DNA of 64,000 nucleotides from Streptomyces venezuelae (GTDB lineage Bacteria; Actinomycetota; Actinomycetes; Streptomycetales; Streptomycetaceae): NCBI RefSeq assembly GCF_008642275.1, contig NZ_CP029189.1, positions 2,154,001 to 2,218,000 of the forward strand, read 5' to 3'. Shown piece by piece: positions 53,483 to 61,659 of this stretch (position 1 is its first letter; each line of letters starts with the position of its first letter). The notes under the pieces were generated by a model. It saw only the letters and a program-made list of their open reading frames with translations, ran no database searches and was not told where the DNA came from. The position numbers and the translations under genes were made by a program.

Positions 53483-55128
53483 CCCGCCGTCACCTGCCAC
53501 CACACCGTGGTGTCGGCCGGCAGCACGCCGTCCTCGACCGCGGCGCCGCTGGACAGCAGCACCTCGCCGGTGACGGGGAGCGGTACCGCCGCACCCGTGG
53601 TGTTGGCCGCGCACAGGAAGTCCCCGCGGCGGAAGACCAGCACGCCCTCCGGGGCTTCCTGCCAGTCCACGGACTCCCCCGCGCCCAGGTCGGGGCGCTC
53701 GCGGCGCAGCCGCAGGGCGGTCCGGTACAGCTCCAGGGTGGAGGACGGGTCGCCGGTCTGCGCCTCCACGCTCAGCTCGGCCCAGGAGGCGGGCTGCGGG
53801 AGCCAGCTGCCGCCGGTGCCGAATCCGTACGGGGCCTCGGTGCCCGACCACGGGATGGGGACCCGGCAGCCGTCGCGGAAGCCGTCCTGTCCCGCCGCGC
53901 GGAAGAACGACGGGTCCTGGCGGACCTCGTCCGGCAGGTCGGTGACGTCGGGCAGGCCGAGCTCCTCGCCCTGGTAGACGTACGCCGAACCGGGCAGCGC
54001 CAGCATCAGCAGGCTCGCCGCGCGGGCCCGCCGCAGACCGAGCTCGCGGTCGCCGGGCTCGCGCAGCTGGGTGCCGAGGCCTGCAGGGTTGGCGAAGCGG
54101 GTGGCGTGCCGGGTGACGTCGTGGTTGGACAGCACCCAGGTGGTGGGGGCGCCGACGGGACGCATCGCGGCCAGCGAGCCGTCGATGACCTCGCGCAGCG
54201 CGGTCGCCTCCCAGTCGCTGGTCAGGTACTGGAAGTTGAACGCCTGGTGCATCTCGTCGGGGCGGACGTAGCGGGCCGTGCGCTCGACGGTCGGGGTCCA
54301 CGCCTCGGCGACCAGGACGCGGTCGCCCTCGTACTCGTCGAGGATGCGGCGCCAGGAGCGGTAGATCTCGTGGACGCCGTCCTGGTCGAAGAAGGGCATG
54401 ACGTCGTTGCCGAGCAGCTTGAGCTGGTCCCGGGCGCCGAGGTCGGGCAGGCCGGGCGCCTTGACCAGGCCGTGGGCGACGTCGACGCGGAAGCCGTCGG
54501 CGCCGAGGTCGAGCCAGAAGCGCAGGATGGAGCGGAACTCGTCCTGGACGGCCGGGTGCTCCCAGTTGAAGTCGGGCTGCTCGGGCGCGAAGAGGTGCAG
54601 GTACCACTCGCCGTCCGCGACCCGGGTCCAGGCCGGCCCGCCGAAGATCGACTCCCAGTCGTTGGGCGGCAGTTCGCCGTCCTCCCCCTTGCCGGGGCGG
54701 AAGTGGAAGCGCTCCCGGAGCCGGGACCCGGGGCCCTCCCGCAGCGCCTGCTTGAACCATTCGTGCTGGTCGGAGCAGTGGTTCGGGACGAGGTCGACAA
54801 TGATGCGCAGGCCCAGTCCGTGGGCTTCGCGGATCACGGCGTCGGCGTCGTGCAGGGTGCCGAACATGGGGTCGATGGCCCGGTAGTCGGCGACGTCGTA
54901 ACCGGCGTCGGCCTGCGGGGAGGCGTAGAAGGGGCTGAGCCAGACGGCGTCGACGCCCAGCTCCTTCAGGTAGGGCAGGCGGCTGCGGATGCCTTCGAGG
55001 TCCCCCATGCCGTCCCCGTTGGAGTCGGCGAAGCTGCGCGGATAGACCTGGTAGATCACCGCTTCTCTCCACCAGCCGGGCTGCGTGCCGGTGGAGGTGG
55101 GGAGCGCGTCGGCGAGGTGCTGGGTCAT
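53479..55128 (-). CDS. aglA: GH13 alpha-glucosidase (cytoplasmic)
   Basis: This 549-residue GH13 oligosaccharide hydrolase has WWREAVIYQVYPRSFADSNGDGMGD, IVDLVPNH, GADGFRVDVAHG (Asp216), LVAEAWTP and LSNHDVTRH. There is no signal peptide, so it acts in the cytoplasm on imported maltose or maltodextrins. ATG 55128 has an AAGGAC site. It lies 109 bases after malG and overlaps the next lacI gene, so it belongs to the malEFG operon. It is the closer match in length to known AglA proteins than the paralogue at 58658. Confidence 0.92.
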   Translation of the reverse strand: MTQHLADALPTSTGTQPGWWREAVIYQVYPRSFADSNGDGMGDLEGIRSRLPYLKELGVDAVWLSPFYASPQADAGYDVADYRAIDPMFGTLHDADAVIREAHGLGLRIIVDLVPNHCSDQHEWFKQALREGPGSRLRERFHFRPGKGEDGELPPNDWESIFGGPAWTRVADGEWYLHLFAPEQPDFNWEHPAVQDEFRSILRFWLDLGADGFRVDVAHGLVKAPGLPDLGARDQLKLLGNDVMPFFDQDGVHEIYRSWRRILDEYEGDRVLVAEAWTPTVERTARYVRPDEMHQAFNFQYLTSDWEATALREVIDGSLAAMRPVGAPTTWVLSNHDVTRHATRFANPAGLGTQLREPGDRELGLRRARAASLLMLALPGSAYVYQGEELGLPDVTDLPDEVRQDPSFFRAAGQDGFRDGCRVPIPWSGTEAPYGFGTGGSWLPQPASWAELSVEAQTGDPSSTLELYRTALRLRRERPDLGAGESVDWQEAPEGVLVFRRGDFLCAANTTGAAVPLPVTGEVLLSSGAAVEDGVLPADTTVWWQVTAG

Positions 55129-55237
55129 GGTGTCCTTGGAGAGATCGGGCCGGGGGTGAGAGGGGGCAGGCGAGGGTGGGAGGGGGTGTCTTGCGGGTCG
55201 GGTCGTTCGCCCGGCATGGCCCGGAAGACGCTCCCCC

Positions 55238-56089
55238 CTAGCCCTTGGTCGCGCCTGCCGTCATCCCGGCGACGAGGTGACGCTGGGCGAAGACGAAGAA
55301 GATCGCCGCGGGGATGGCGATGAGGACCGAGGCGGCGCTCATGGCTCCCCAGTTGGAGGTGTACTGCGTGACGAAGGTCTGCAGTCCGCCGGCCAGGGTG
55401 AGGTTCTCCTCCCCGACCATGAAGGCGGAGGCGTACGCGACCTCGCCCCAGGCGGTGATGAAGGCGTAGAAGCCCGTGACCGCGAGGCCGGGCTTGGCGA
55501 GGGGCAGGATGAGCCGCCAGAAGGTGCCGAAGGGGTTGAGCCCGTCGACCCGGCCCGATTCGTCGATCTCCACCGGGATCGCGTCGAAGAAGCCCTTCAT
55601 CATCCAGGCGCAGAACGGCACGGCGATGGTGAGGTAGGTGATGATCAGGCCGATCGGCTGGTTGAGCAGGCCGAGGTCGCCCATGAGGTTGTAGAGCGGG
55701 ACGATGAGGATCGCCATCGGGAACATCTGCGTGACGAGCAGGGTCCACATGAGCGGCTTCATGCCGGGGAACTTGAAGCGGCTGACCGCGTATCCGGTGG
55801 TGGCGGCGATGAAGACACCGAGGACGGTGGTGACGCCGGCGACCAGCACGGAGTTCAGGAACCAGTCGAGGAAGTGGCTCGACTCCAGCAGGTACGTGTA
55901 GTTGCCGAGGGTCGGTTCCTTGACGAAGTCCGTGGTGATCGCGTGCTGCGGGGGCTTGAGCGAGGTCAGCAGGATCCACAGCACCGGGAAGACGGCGATC
56001 ACGGCGGCCACGACGAGGGTGGCGTGCAGGCCGACGGAGGCGAGCGGGGAACGGCTGCCCCGGGGGCGGGCGGTGTTCGCAGTGGTCAT
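55238..56089 (-). CDS. malG: Maltose/maltodextrin ABC transporter permease
   Basis: This 283-residue protein has six membrane segments and the EAA loop near residue 190 (IDESGRVDGLNPFGTFWRLILPLAKPGL), which contacts the ATPase. It begins MTTANTARPRGSRSPL at ATG 56089, two bases after malF. The ATPase is not encoded here; in Streptomyces the shared MsiK-type ATPase serves such systems. Confidence 0.94.
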   Translation of the reverse strand: MTTANTARPRGSRSPLASVGLHATLVVAAVIAVFPVLWILLTSLKPPQHAITTDFVKEPTLGNYTYLLESSHFLDWFLNSVLVAGVTTVLGVFIAATTGYAVSRFKFPGMKPLMWTLLVTQMFPMAILIVPLYNLMGDLGLLNQPIGLIITYLTIAVPFCAWMMKGFFDAIPVEIDESGRVDGLNPFGTFWRLILPLAKPGLAVTGFYAFITAWGEVAYASAFMVGEENLTLAGGLQTFVTQYTSNWGAMSAASVLIAIPAAIFFVFAQRHLVAGMTAGATKG

Positions 56090-56091
56090 GG

Positions 56092-57153
56092 TCACCACAC
56101 CTCTCCCTGCTTGCGCAGCGAGCGCCGGTAGACCAGCGCGAAGATCATGAGCAGCAGGAGGATCAGGACGCCCCACGTCGCGGAGGCGGCGAAGTCGCGC
56201 GGGCTCGCGATGAAGGCCTCGCGGAAGGCCTGGGTCACCAGGATCTCGGTGGAGTCGCCGGGTCCGCCCCGGGTGAGCAGGAAGATCACCGGGAACATGT
56301 TGAAGGTCCAGATGGTGGAGAGCAGGATCACCGTCATGCTCACCGAGCGCAGGCCGGGCAGGGTGATGTGCCGGAAGCGCTGCCAGGAGCTGGCGCCGTC
56401 CATCTCGGCGGCCTCGTAGAGCTCGCCGGGGATCGACTGCAGGCCGCCGAGCAGGGCGACCATCATGAAGGGGACGCCGAGCCAGACGTTGACGGCGACG
56501 ACCGAGAACTTGGCCCAGGTCGGGTCGTCGAGCCACGGGATCGCGGCGATGCCGCCACCGTCGAGGATCTTGTTGAGGATGCCGTTGTCGCGGTTGAAGA
56601 GGAACCGCCAGGCGAAGACGGAGACGAAGCCGGGGACGGCCCAGGGCAGGATGAGCGCCATCCGGTAGGCGGCGCGGCCCCGGAAGTCCCGGTTGAGCAT
56701 GTTGGCCAGGACCAGACCGAGCGTGAAGGTGATGGACACGCACGCGACGGTCCACACCACCGTCCACACCAGCCGCTGCAGGAACACCGGGTCGCTGAGC
56801 ACGGACACGTAGTTGTCGAGTCCGACGAACTCGTACGTGGCCTCGATGTGCCGGACGCCGATGGTGCGCGAGACGTTGCGCTCGGTGGCGTCGGTCAGCG
56901 ACAGGTAGACGCCCCGGACCAGCGGCCAGCCGATGATCACGCCGAGGACGAGCACCACCGGGGCGACCATGGCCCAGGCGTACCAGTGTGTGCCGACGGC
57001 GCGCCGGAAGCCGGACGCGCCCTTTCCACCGCGGTCACCGCCACGGTTACCGCTGTCGCTGTCAGTCCTGCGGCTCCGGCCGCGGGCGGCGACGTCGTTC
57101 TCGACGTCGTCGCCCGCGGCCTTCGCCACCGACTGGCTGGTGTGAGCAGCCAT
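56092..57153 (-). CDS. malF: Maltose/maltodextrin ABC transporter permease
   Basis: This 353-residue permease has a charged N-terminal extension (about 1-52), six or more membrane segments and the EAA loop ELYEAAEMDGASSWQRFRHITLPGL. It follows malE by 7 bases and precedes malG by 2, so the three genes are one transcription unit. Confidence 0.94.
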   Translation of the reverse strand: MAAHTSQSVAKAAGDDVENDVAARGRSRRTDSDSGNRGGDRGGKGASGFRRAVGTHWYAWAMVAPVVLVLGVIIGWPLVRGVYLSLTDATERNVSRTIGVRHIEATYEFVGLDNYVSVLSDPVFLQRLVWTVVWTVACVSITFTLGLVLANMLNRDFRGRAAYRMALILPWAVPGFVSVFAWRFLFNRDNGILNKILDGGGIAAIPWLDDPTWAKFSVVAVNVWLGVPFMMVALLGGLQSIPGELYEAAEMDGASSWQRFRHITLPGLRSVSMTVILLSTIWTFNMFPVIFLLTRGGPGDSTEILVTQAFREAFIASPRDFAASATWGVLILLLLMIFALVYRRSLRKQGEVW

Positions 57154-57160
57154 GGTTGTG

Positions 57161-58435
57161 TTACTTCCAGCCCTTGAGGATCTTGCGGAACTCGACGCCG
57201 GCCGACTTGGCCGCGTCCTCCGGGCTCGACGCCCCGGTGATCGCCTTGGTGTATTCGACCTTCAGCGGCTCGAAGAGGGAGCCGTTCTCCGGGATCCAGG
57301 CGCGCTCGACGGCCTTGTCGACGGCCGGCTTGAAGAACTGGACCATCTCGCTGCTCTTGACGTCCGGCTGCTCGTAGGCGGCGGTACGGGTCGGCAGCAG
57401 GCTCAGCTCCTTGGCGGACTGGACCTGGACCTCCTGGGAGGTCATGTACTCGACGAAGGCGTGCGCGGCGGCGGTGTTCTTGGAGCCGGCGTACACGGCG
57501 AGGTCGTGGCCGCCCTGCGGGGCACCGGCCTTGGCCGAGCCGGCCGGGACGGCGGCGACGCCGAGGTTGGCCTTGTCCTTGAACTGGTCGCCGGCGTAGG
57601 TGTCGGCGACGGCCCACGGACCGTTGATCATCATGGCGGCCTCGCCGGTCTTGAAGGCCGTCTGCATGTTGGCGTAGCCGTCGGTGGCGTTGGTGACGGC
57701 CGCACCGGAGGCGACCAGGTCGCGGGCGGTCTTGAAGGCCTTGACGCCCGCCTCGTTGTCGACGGTGACCGTCTTGTTCTTCGCGTCGACCAGGTCGCCG
57801 CCCTCGCCGTAGATCAGCGGGAGGAACCAGTAGGAGTCGTCGCCGCGGAGGTAGAGGCCGGCCTTGCCGGTCTTCGCCTTGATGGCGGCGGCGGCCGTCT
57901 TGACCTCTTCCAGCGTCTTGGGGGGCTGGACGCCGGCGTCGGCGAGCATCTTCTTGTTGTAGAAGAGGCCGAGGGTGTCGATGACCTGCGGCACGGCGTA
58001 GGTCTTGCCCTCGAACTTTCCGCTGGCCGCGGCCTGCGGGAGGAACTCGGCGTCGACCTTCTTCGCCATGTCCGCCGGGACCTCGTCGAGGTAGCCGAGG
58101 GAGGCGAAGTCGGCGACCCAGCCGACGTCGGCGCGGATCACGTCAGGCGCGTCGGAGCCGCTGCTGAAGGCGTTCTTGACCTTGTTCTGCGCGTCGCCGT
58201 ACGGGACGTTGACGTACTTGACGGTCACCTTCGGGTGCTTGGCGGTGAACGCCTCGGCGAGCTTCTGGAAGCTGGCCTTCTCGGCGTCGTTCGCGGTGTC
58301 CCACCACGTGACCGTGCCGGAAAGCTCGCCGCCTGCCTTGGTCCCGCCGGCCGCGTCCTTGTCGTCCCCACCGCAAGCCGTCGCCGCGAGCGCCAGGGTC
58401 GCGACCAGCGCGGTGGCCGCTATGCCACGCCGCAT
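57161..58435 (-). CDS. malE: Maltose/maltodextrin-binding lipoprotein
   Basis: This 424-residue solute-binding protein has a lipoprotein signal (MRRGIAATALVATLALAATA then Cys21) and the family-1 binding-protein pattern (TVTWWDTANDAEKASFQKL, VPYGDAQNKVKNAFSSG, GEAAMMINGPWAV). It captures maltose or maltodextrins made by AmlA and the pullulanase and hands them to MalFG. ATG 58435 has a strong AAGGAG site. It is the first gene of malE-malF-malG-aglA-lacI. Confidence 0.95.
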   Translation of the reverse strand: MRRGIAATALVATLALAATACGGDDKDAAGGTKAGGELSGTVTWWDTANDAEKASFQKLAEAFTAKHPKVTVKYVNVPYGDAQNKVKNAFSSGSDAPDVIRADVGWVADFASLGYLDEVPADMAKKVDAEFLPQAAASGKFEGKTYAVPQVIDTLGLFYNKKMLADAGVQPPKTLEEVKTAAAAIKAKTGKAGLYLRGDDSYWFLPLIYGEGGDLVDAKNKTVTVDNEAGVKAFKTARDLVASGAAVTNATDGYANMQTAFKTGEAAMMINGPWAVADTYAGDQFKDKANLGVAAVPAGSAKAGAPQGGHDLAVYAGSKNTAAAHAFVEYMTSQEVQVQSAKELSLLPTRTAAYEQPDVKSSEMVQFFKPAVDKAVERAWIPENGSLFEPLKVEYTKAITGASSPEDAAKSAGVEFRKILKGWK

Positions 58436-58519
58436 ATGAACTCCTTCGATGATCCCGGCCGCGCCCTCGCGGTCCCGAGTTGCCAGGAACGTAACAAGAC
58501 TGAAAGAGGACCGAAAGAC

Positions 58520-58540
58520 CTTGCGCAAACTTTCTGCAAG
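58520..58540 (-). promoter_or_regulatory. MalR-type operator between malE and the second GH13 gene
   Basis: CTTGC at 58520-58524 and GCAAG at 58536-58540 form an inverted repeat, with the palindrome TTGCGCAA inside. It shares its core with the amlA site. It lies between the divergent malE and GH13 genes, so it can control both. Confidence 0.8.
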
Positions 58541-58657
58541 CGGAGGCGATCGTTACATCCGTGTGTCCGTACGGTGTCCGCCGCTTGCTGTTAGTTCGAG
58601 TCACCTTCGACCTCCCGGGCCCGCAACCAGGGGGCATGTACCCGCGTTGACCCCGAT

Positions 58658-60601
58658 ATGACCCACGACTCGACGGCCGTCCAGCTTGCAAGCTCTTCCA
58701 GCAACGCGACCGCGAGCGGTGCCTGGTGGCGCGATGCCGTCATCTACCAGGTGTACGTACGCTCCTTCGCCGACAGCGACGGCGACGGCATCGGCGACCT
58801 CCGCGGGGTCCGCTCCCGCCTCCCCCACCTCGCCCGCCTCGGCGTCGACGCCGTGTGGCTCACCCCCTTCTACGTCTCCCCGCAGGCCGACGGCGGCTAC
58901 GACGTCGCCGACTACCGGGCCGTCGACCCGCTCTTCGGGGACCTCTCCGACGCCGACGAGCTGGTCCGGGCCGCGCACGCGCTCGGGCTGCGGGTCATCG
59001 TGGACGTGGTCCCGAACCACACCTCCGAACAGCACCCGTGGTTCCGCGCCGCCCTCGCCGGGGATCCGGGGGCCCGCGAGCGCTACCACTTCCGCCCCGG
59101 GCGGGGTCCGGACGGCGCCGAGCCTCCGAACGACTGGGAGTCGATCTTCGGCGGCCCCGCCTGGACCCGGGTCACGGACGGCGCGTGGTACCTGCACCTC
59201 TTCGCCCCCGAGCAGCCGGACCTCGACTGGGACCACCCGGAGGTCGCCGCCGAGTTCGCCTCCGTCCTCCGTTTCTGGCTCGACCTCGGCATCGACGGCT
59301 TCCGCATCGACGTCGCCCACGGCATGGTCAAGGCCCCGGGTCTGCCGGACATCGGCCGCGGCGCCCAGGCCACCCTCATCGGCACCGAGCCGCTCCCCTT
59401 CTTCGACCAGGACGGGGTCCACGAGATCCACCGCTCCTGGCGCCGCCTCCTCGACTCCTACGGGGGCGGGCGCATCGGGGTCGCGGAGGCCTGGGCGCCG
59501 ACCTCGGAGCGGCTCGCCCTGTACGTGCGCCCCGACGAACTGCACCAGGCCTTCAACTTCCGCTTCCTGAACTGCCCGTGGGACCCCGACGCGATGCGCA
59601 CGGTCATCGACGAGTCCCTGGCCGCCACCACCGCCGTCGGCGCCCCGACCACCTGGGTGCTGTCCAACCACGACGTCGTACGCCATGTGACGCGCTACGG
59701 CGGCGGGGCCCGCGGCCTGGCCCGCGCCCGGGCCGCCGCCCTGCTGATGCTGGCCCTGCCCGGGTCGGCGTACCTCTACCAGGGCGAGGAGCTCGGCCTC
59801 CCGGAGGTGGCGGACCTCCCGGACCAGGTGCGCCAGGACCCGGCCTTCCGCCGCGGACGCCGCCAGCCGTGCGCCGCGCCGGGCCCGGCACGGCCGACCG
59901 CCGGACCGGACCTCGCGGCCGGAACCGCACCCCGGCCCGGGACTGCGCCGCAGGCCGCGCCCGGCGCGTGGGCATCGGCCTGCGCGGCGGCCGATCCGGA
60001 GACCGCCGCCCCAGCCGGTCCCCGCGGCGGGACGGCTCCCGCACCGGGAACCCGGCCGGAGGCCACGCCCCCTACCGGGGCCGGCCCCGATCCCGTGACC
60101 GCGCCGGAGGCGGAAGGGCAGGACGGGCTGCGCGACGGGTGCCGGGTCCCGCTCCCCTGGTCCGGCTCGGAGCCCCCGTACGGTTTCGGGCCGACCGGCA
60201 GCTGGCTCCCGCAGCCCGCCGGCTGGGGCGGCCTCAGCGTCGCCGCGCAGACCGGCGACCCGCACTCCACGCTGGAGCTCTACCGCGCCGCGCTGGAACT
60301 GCGCCGGGCGATGCCGGGGCTGGGCGCACCGGAGGCCGGCACCGGGCCGGAGCCGGGGCCGGGGGCCGACGCCCCGGCCGAAGCCCCGTACGGTCCGTAC
60401 CCGTCCGGAATGCGCTGGCAGTCCGCCCCCGAGGGCGTGCTCCTCTTCACCCGCCCCGGCTTCGCCTGCACGGTCAACACCCGCCCCGGCCCGGTCGAAC
60501 TCCCCGCGCCCGGTCGACCCGTACTCTCCAGTGCCCCGGTGGAGACCGACGGCCGCACCGTCCGGCTTCCCCCGGATTCGTGCACGTGGTGGTCATTGTG
60601 A
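58658..60601 (+). CDS. GH13 alpha-glucosidase paralogue with an internal Pro/Ala-rich insertion
   Basis: This 647-residue cytoplasmic GH13 enzyme is a paralogue of the AglA encoded at 53479. Shared segments include WWRDAVIYQVYVRSFADSDGDGIGD, GIDGFRIDVAHGMVKAPGLPD (Asp218), VAEAW (Glu277) and LSNHDVVRH (Asp339), so the catalytic triad is intact. Between RQDPAFRR (about 398) and GQDGLRDGCRVP (about 487) it has about 88 residues of Ala, Pro, Gly, Thr and Arg that the paralogue lacks, plus a second Pro/Gly-rich stretch near 565-585. It is divergent from malE and 26 bases upstream of malR. ATG 58658 is used, although a palindrome lies at codons 9-13. Confidence 0.9.
   Translation: MTHDSTAVQLASSSSNATASGAWWRDAVIYQVYVRSFADSDGDGIGDLRGVRSRLPHLARLGVDAVWLTPFYVSPQADGGYDVADYRAVDPLFGDLSDADELVRAAHALGLRVIVDVVPNHTSEQHPWFRAALAGDPGARERYHFRPGRGPDGAEPPNDWESIFGGPAWTRVTDGAWYLHLFAPEQPDLDWDHPEVAAEFASVLRFWLDLGIDGFRIDVAHGMVKAPGLPDIGRGAQATLIGTEPLPFFDQDGVHEIHRSWRRLLDSYGGGRIGVAEAWAPTSERLALYVRPDELHQAFNFRFLNCPWDPDAMRTVIDESLAATTAVGAPTTWVLSNHDVVRHVTRYGGGARGLARARAAALLMLALPGSAYLYQGEELGLPEVADLPDQVRQDPAFRRGRRQPCAAPGPARPTAGPDLAAGTAPRPGTAPQAAPGAWASACAAADPETAAPAGPRGGTAPAPGTRPEATPPTGAGPDPVTAPEAEGQDGLRDGCRVPLPWSGSEPPYGFGPTGSWLPQPAGWGGLSVAAQTGDPHSTLELYRAALELRRAMPGLGAPEAGTGPEPGPGADAPAEAPYGPYPSGMRWQSAPEGVLLFTRPGFACTVNTRPGPVELPAPGRPVLSSAPVETDGRTVRLPPDSCTWWSL
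58683..58694. promoter_or_regulatory. Intragenic CTTGCAAG palindrome
   Basis: AGCTTGCAAGCT is a perfect 12-bp palindrome within codons 9-13 of the GH13 gene. It contains the same CTTGC/GCAAG half-sites as the malE operator. It could be a downstream repressor site, or chance. Confidence 0.45.
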
Positions 60602-60613
60602 ACGTCCGACCGG

Positions 60614-60627
60614 TACAGTCCAATCCC
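60614..60627 (+). promoter_or_regulatory. Possible malR promoter
   Basis: TACAGT (60614-60619) lies 8 bases before GTG 60628, which suggests a nearly leaderless malR transcript in addition to read-through from the GH13 gene. Confidence 0.4.
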
Positions 60628-61659
60628 GTGACCGCACGGCTAGCCGACATCGCAGCCCAGGCGGGGGTCAGCGAAGCCACAGTCAGCCGCGTGCTCAACG
60701 GCAAGCCCGGTGTGGCCGCAGGCACCCGTGAATCCGTACTGGCCGCCCTCGACGTACTCGGCTACGAGCGGCCCGTGAAGCTGCGCCAGCGCAGTGCGGG
60801 GCTCGTCGGTCTGATAACGCCCGAACTGGACAATCCGATCTTCCCGGCGCTCGCCCAGGTCATCGGCCAGGCCCTGACCCGGCAGGGGTACACGCCGGTA
60901 CTGGCCACGCAGACACCCGGCGGGTCCACCGAGGACGAGCTGACCGAGATGCTGGTCGACCGCGGGGTCTCCGGGATCATCTTCGTCTCCGGCCTGCACG
61001 CCGACACCACGGCCGACATGGCCCGGTACGACCAACTCCGTGGGCAGGGCGTTCCGTACGTCCTCATCAACGGGTTCTCCGAGAAGGTGCAGGCGCCCTT
61101 CGTCTCCCCCGACGACCGGGCCGCGATGGTCCTGGCCGTCACGCACCTCGCCGCGCTCGGGCACACCCGCATCGGGCTCGCGGTCGGCCCGAAGCGCTTC
61201 GTGCCGGTCCTGCGCAAGATCGAGGGCTTCCGGCTCGGGATGAAGGAGCGGCTCGGACTCGGCGAGGCCGAGATCGAGGAGCTGATCCAGCACTCCCTCT
61301 ACTCGCTGGAGGGCGGCCAGGCCGCCGCGTCCGCGCTGATCTCGCGCGGCTGCACGGCGGTCGTGTGCGCGAGCGACATGATGGCGCTCGGCGCGATCCG
61401 GGCGGCCCGGCAGCAGGGGCTGAAGGTGCCGCAGGACGTGTCGGTGGTCGGCTTCGACGACTCCCCGCTCATAGCGTTCACCGACCCGCCCCTGACGACC
61501 ATCCGCCAGCCCGTGCAGGCGATGGGGCAGGCGGCGGTCCGGACCCTGCTGGAGGAGATCGGCGGTACGCCGGCCCCGCACAGCGAGTTCGTCTTCCTGC
61601 CCGAACTGGTGGTGCGCGGCTCCACGGCCTCGGGCCCGGGCCAACGCCGCCGGGACTAG
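60628..61659 (+). CDS. malR: LacI-family maltose regulator MalR
   Basis: This 343-residue protein has the HTH (LADIAAQAGVSEATVSRVLNGKPGVAAGTR) and an effector domain with NPIFPALAQVIGQAL, TPVLATQTPGGSTEDELTEML and VVGFDDSPLIAFTDPPLTTIRQP. It agrees with the MalR of S. coelicolor, which represses malEFG and amylase genes until maltose is present. GTG 60628 gives the family N-terminus (VTARLADIAAQAG). It ends in CTAG that is also the stop of the convergent monooxygenase gene (4-base overlap). Confidence 0.94.
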   Translation: MTARLADIAAQAGVSEATVSRVLNGKPGVAAGTRESVLAALDVLGYERPVKLRQRSAGLVGLITPELDNPIFPALAQVIGQALTRQGYTPVLATQTPGGSTEDELTEMLVDRGVSGIIFVSGLHADTTADMARYDQLRGQGVPYVLINGFSEKVQAPFVSPDDRAAMVLAVTHLAALGHTRIGLAVGPKRFVPVLRKIEGFRLGMKERLGLGEAEIEELIQHSLYSLEGGQAAASALISRGCTAVVCASDMMALGAIRAARQQGLKVPQDVSVVGFDDSPLIAFTDPPLTTIRQPVQAMGQAAVRTLLEEIGGTPAPHSEFVFLPELVVRGSTASGPGQRRRD

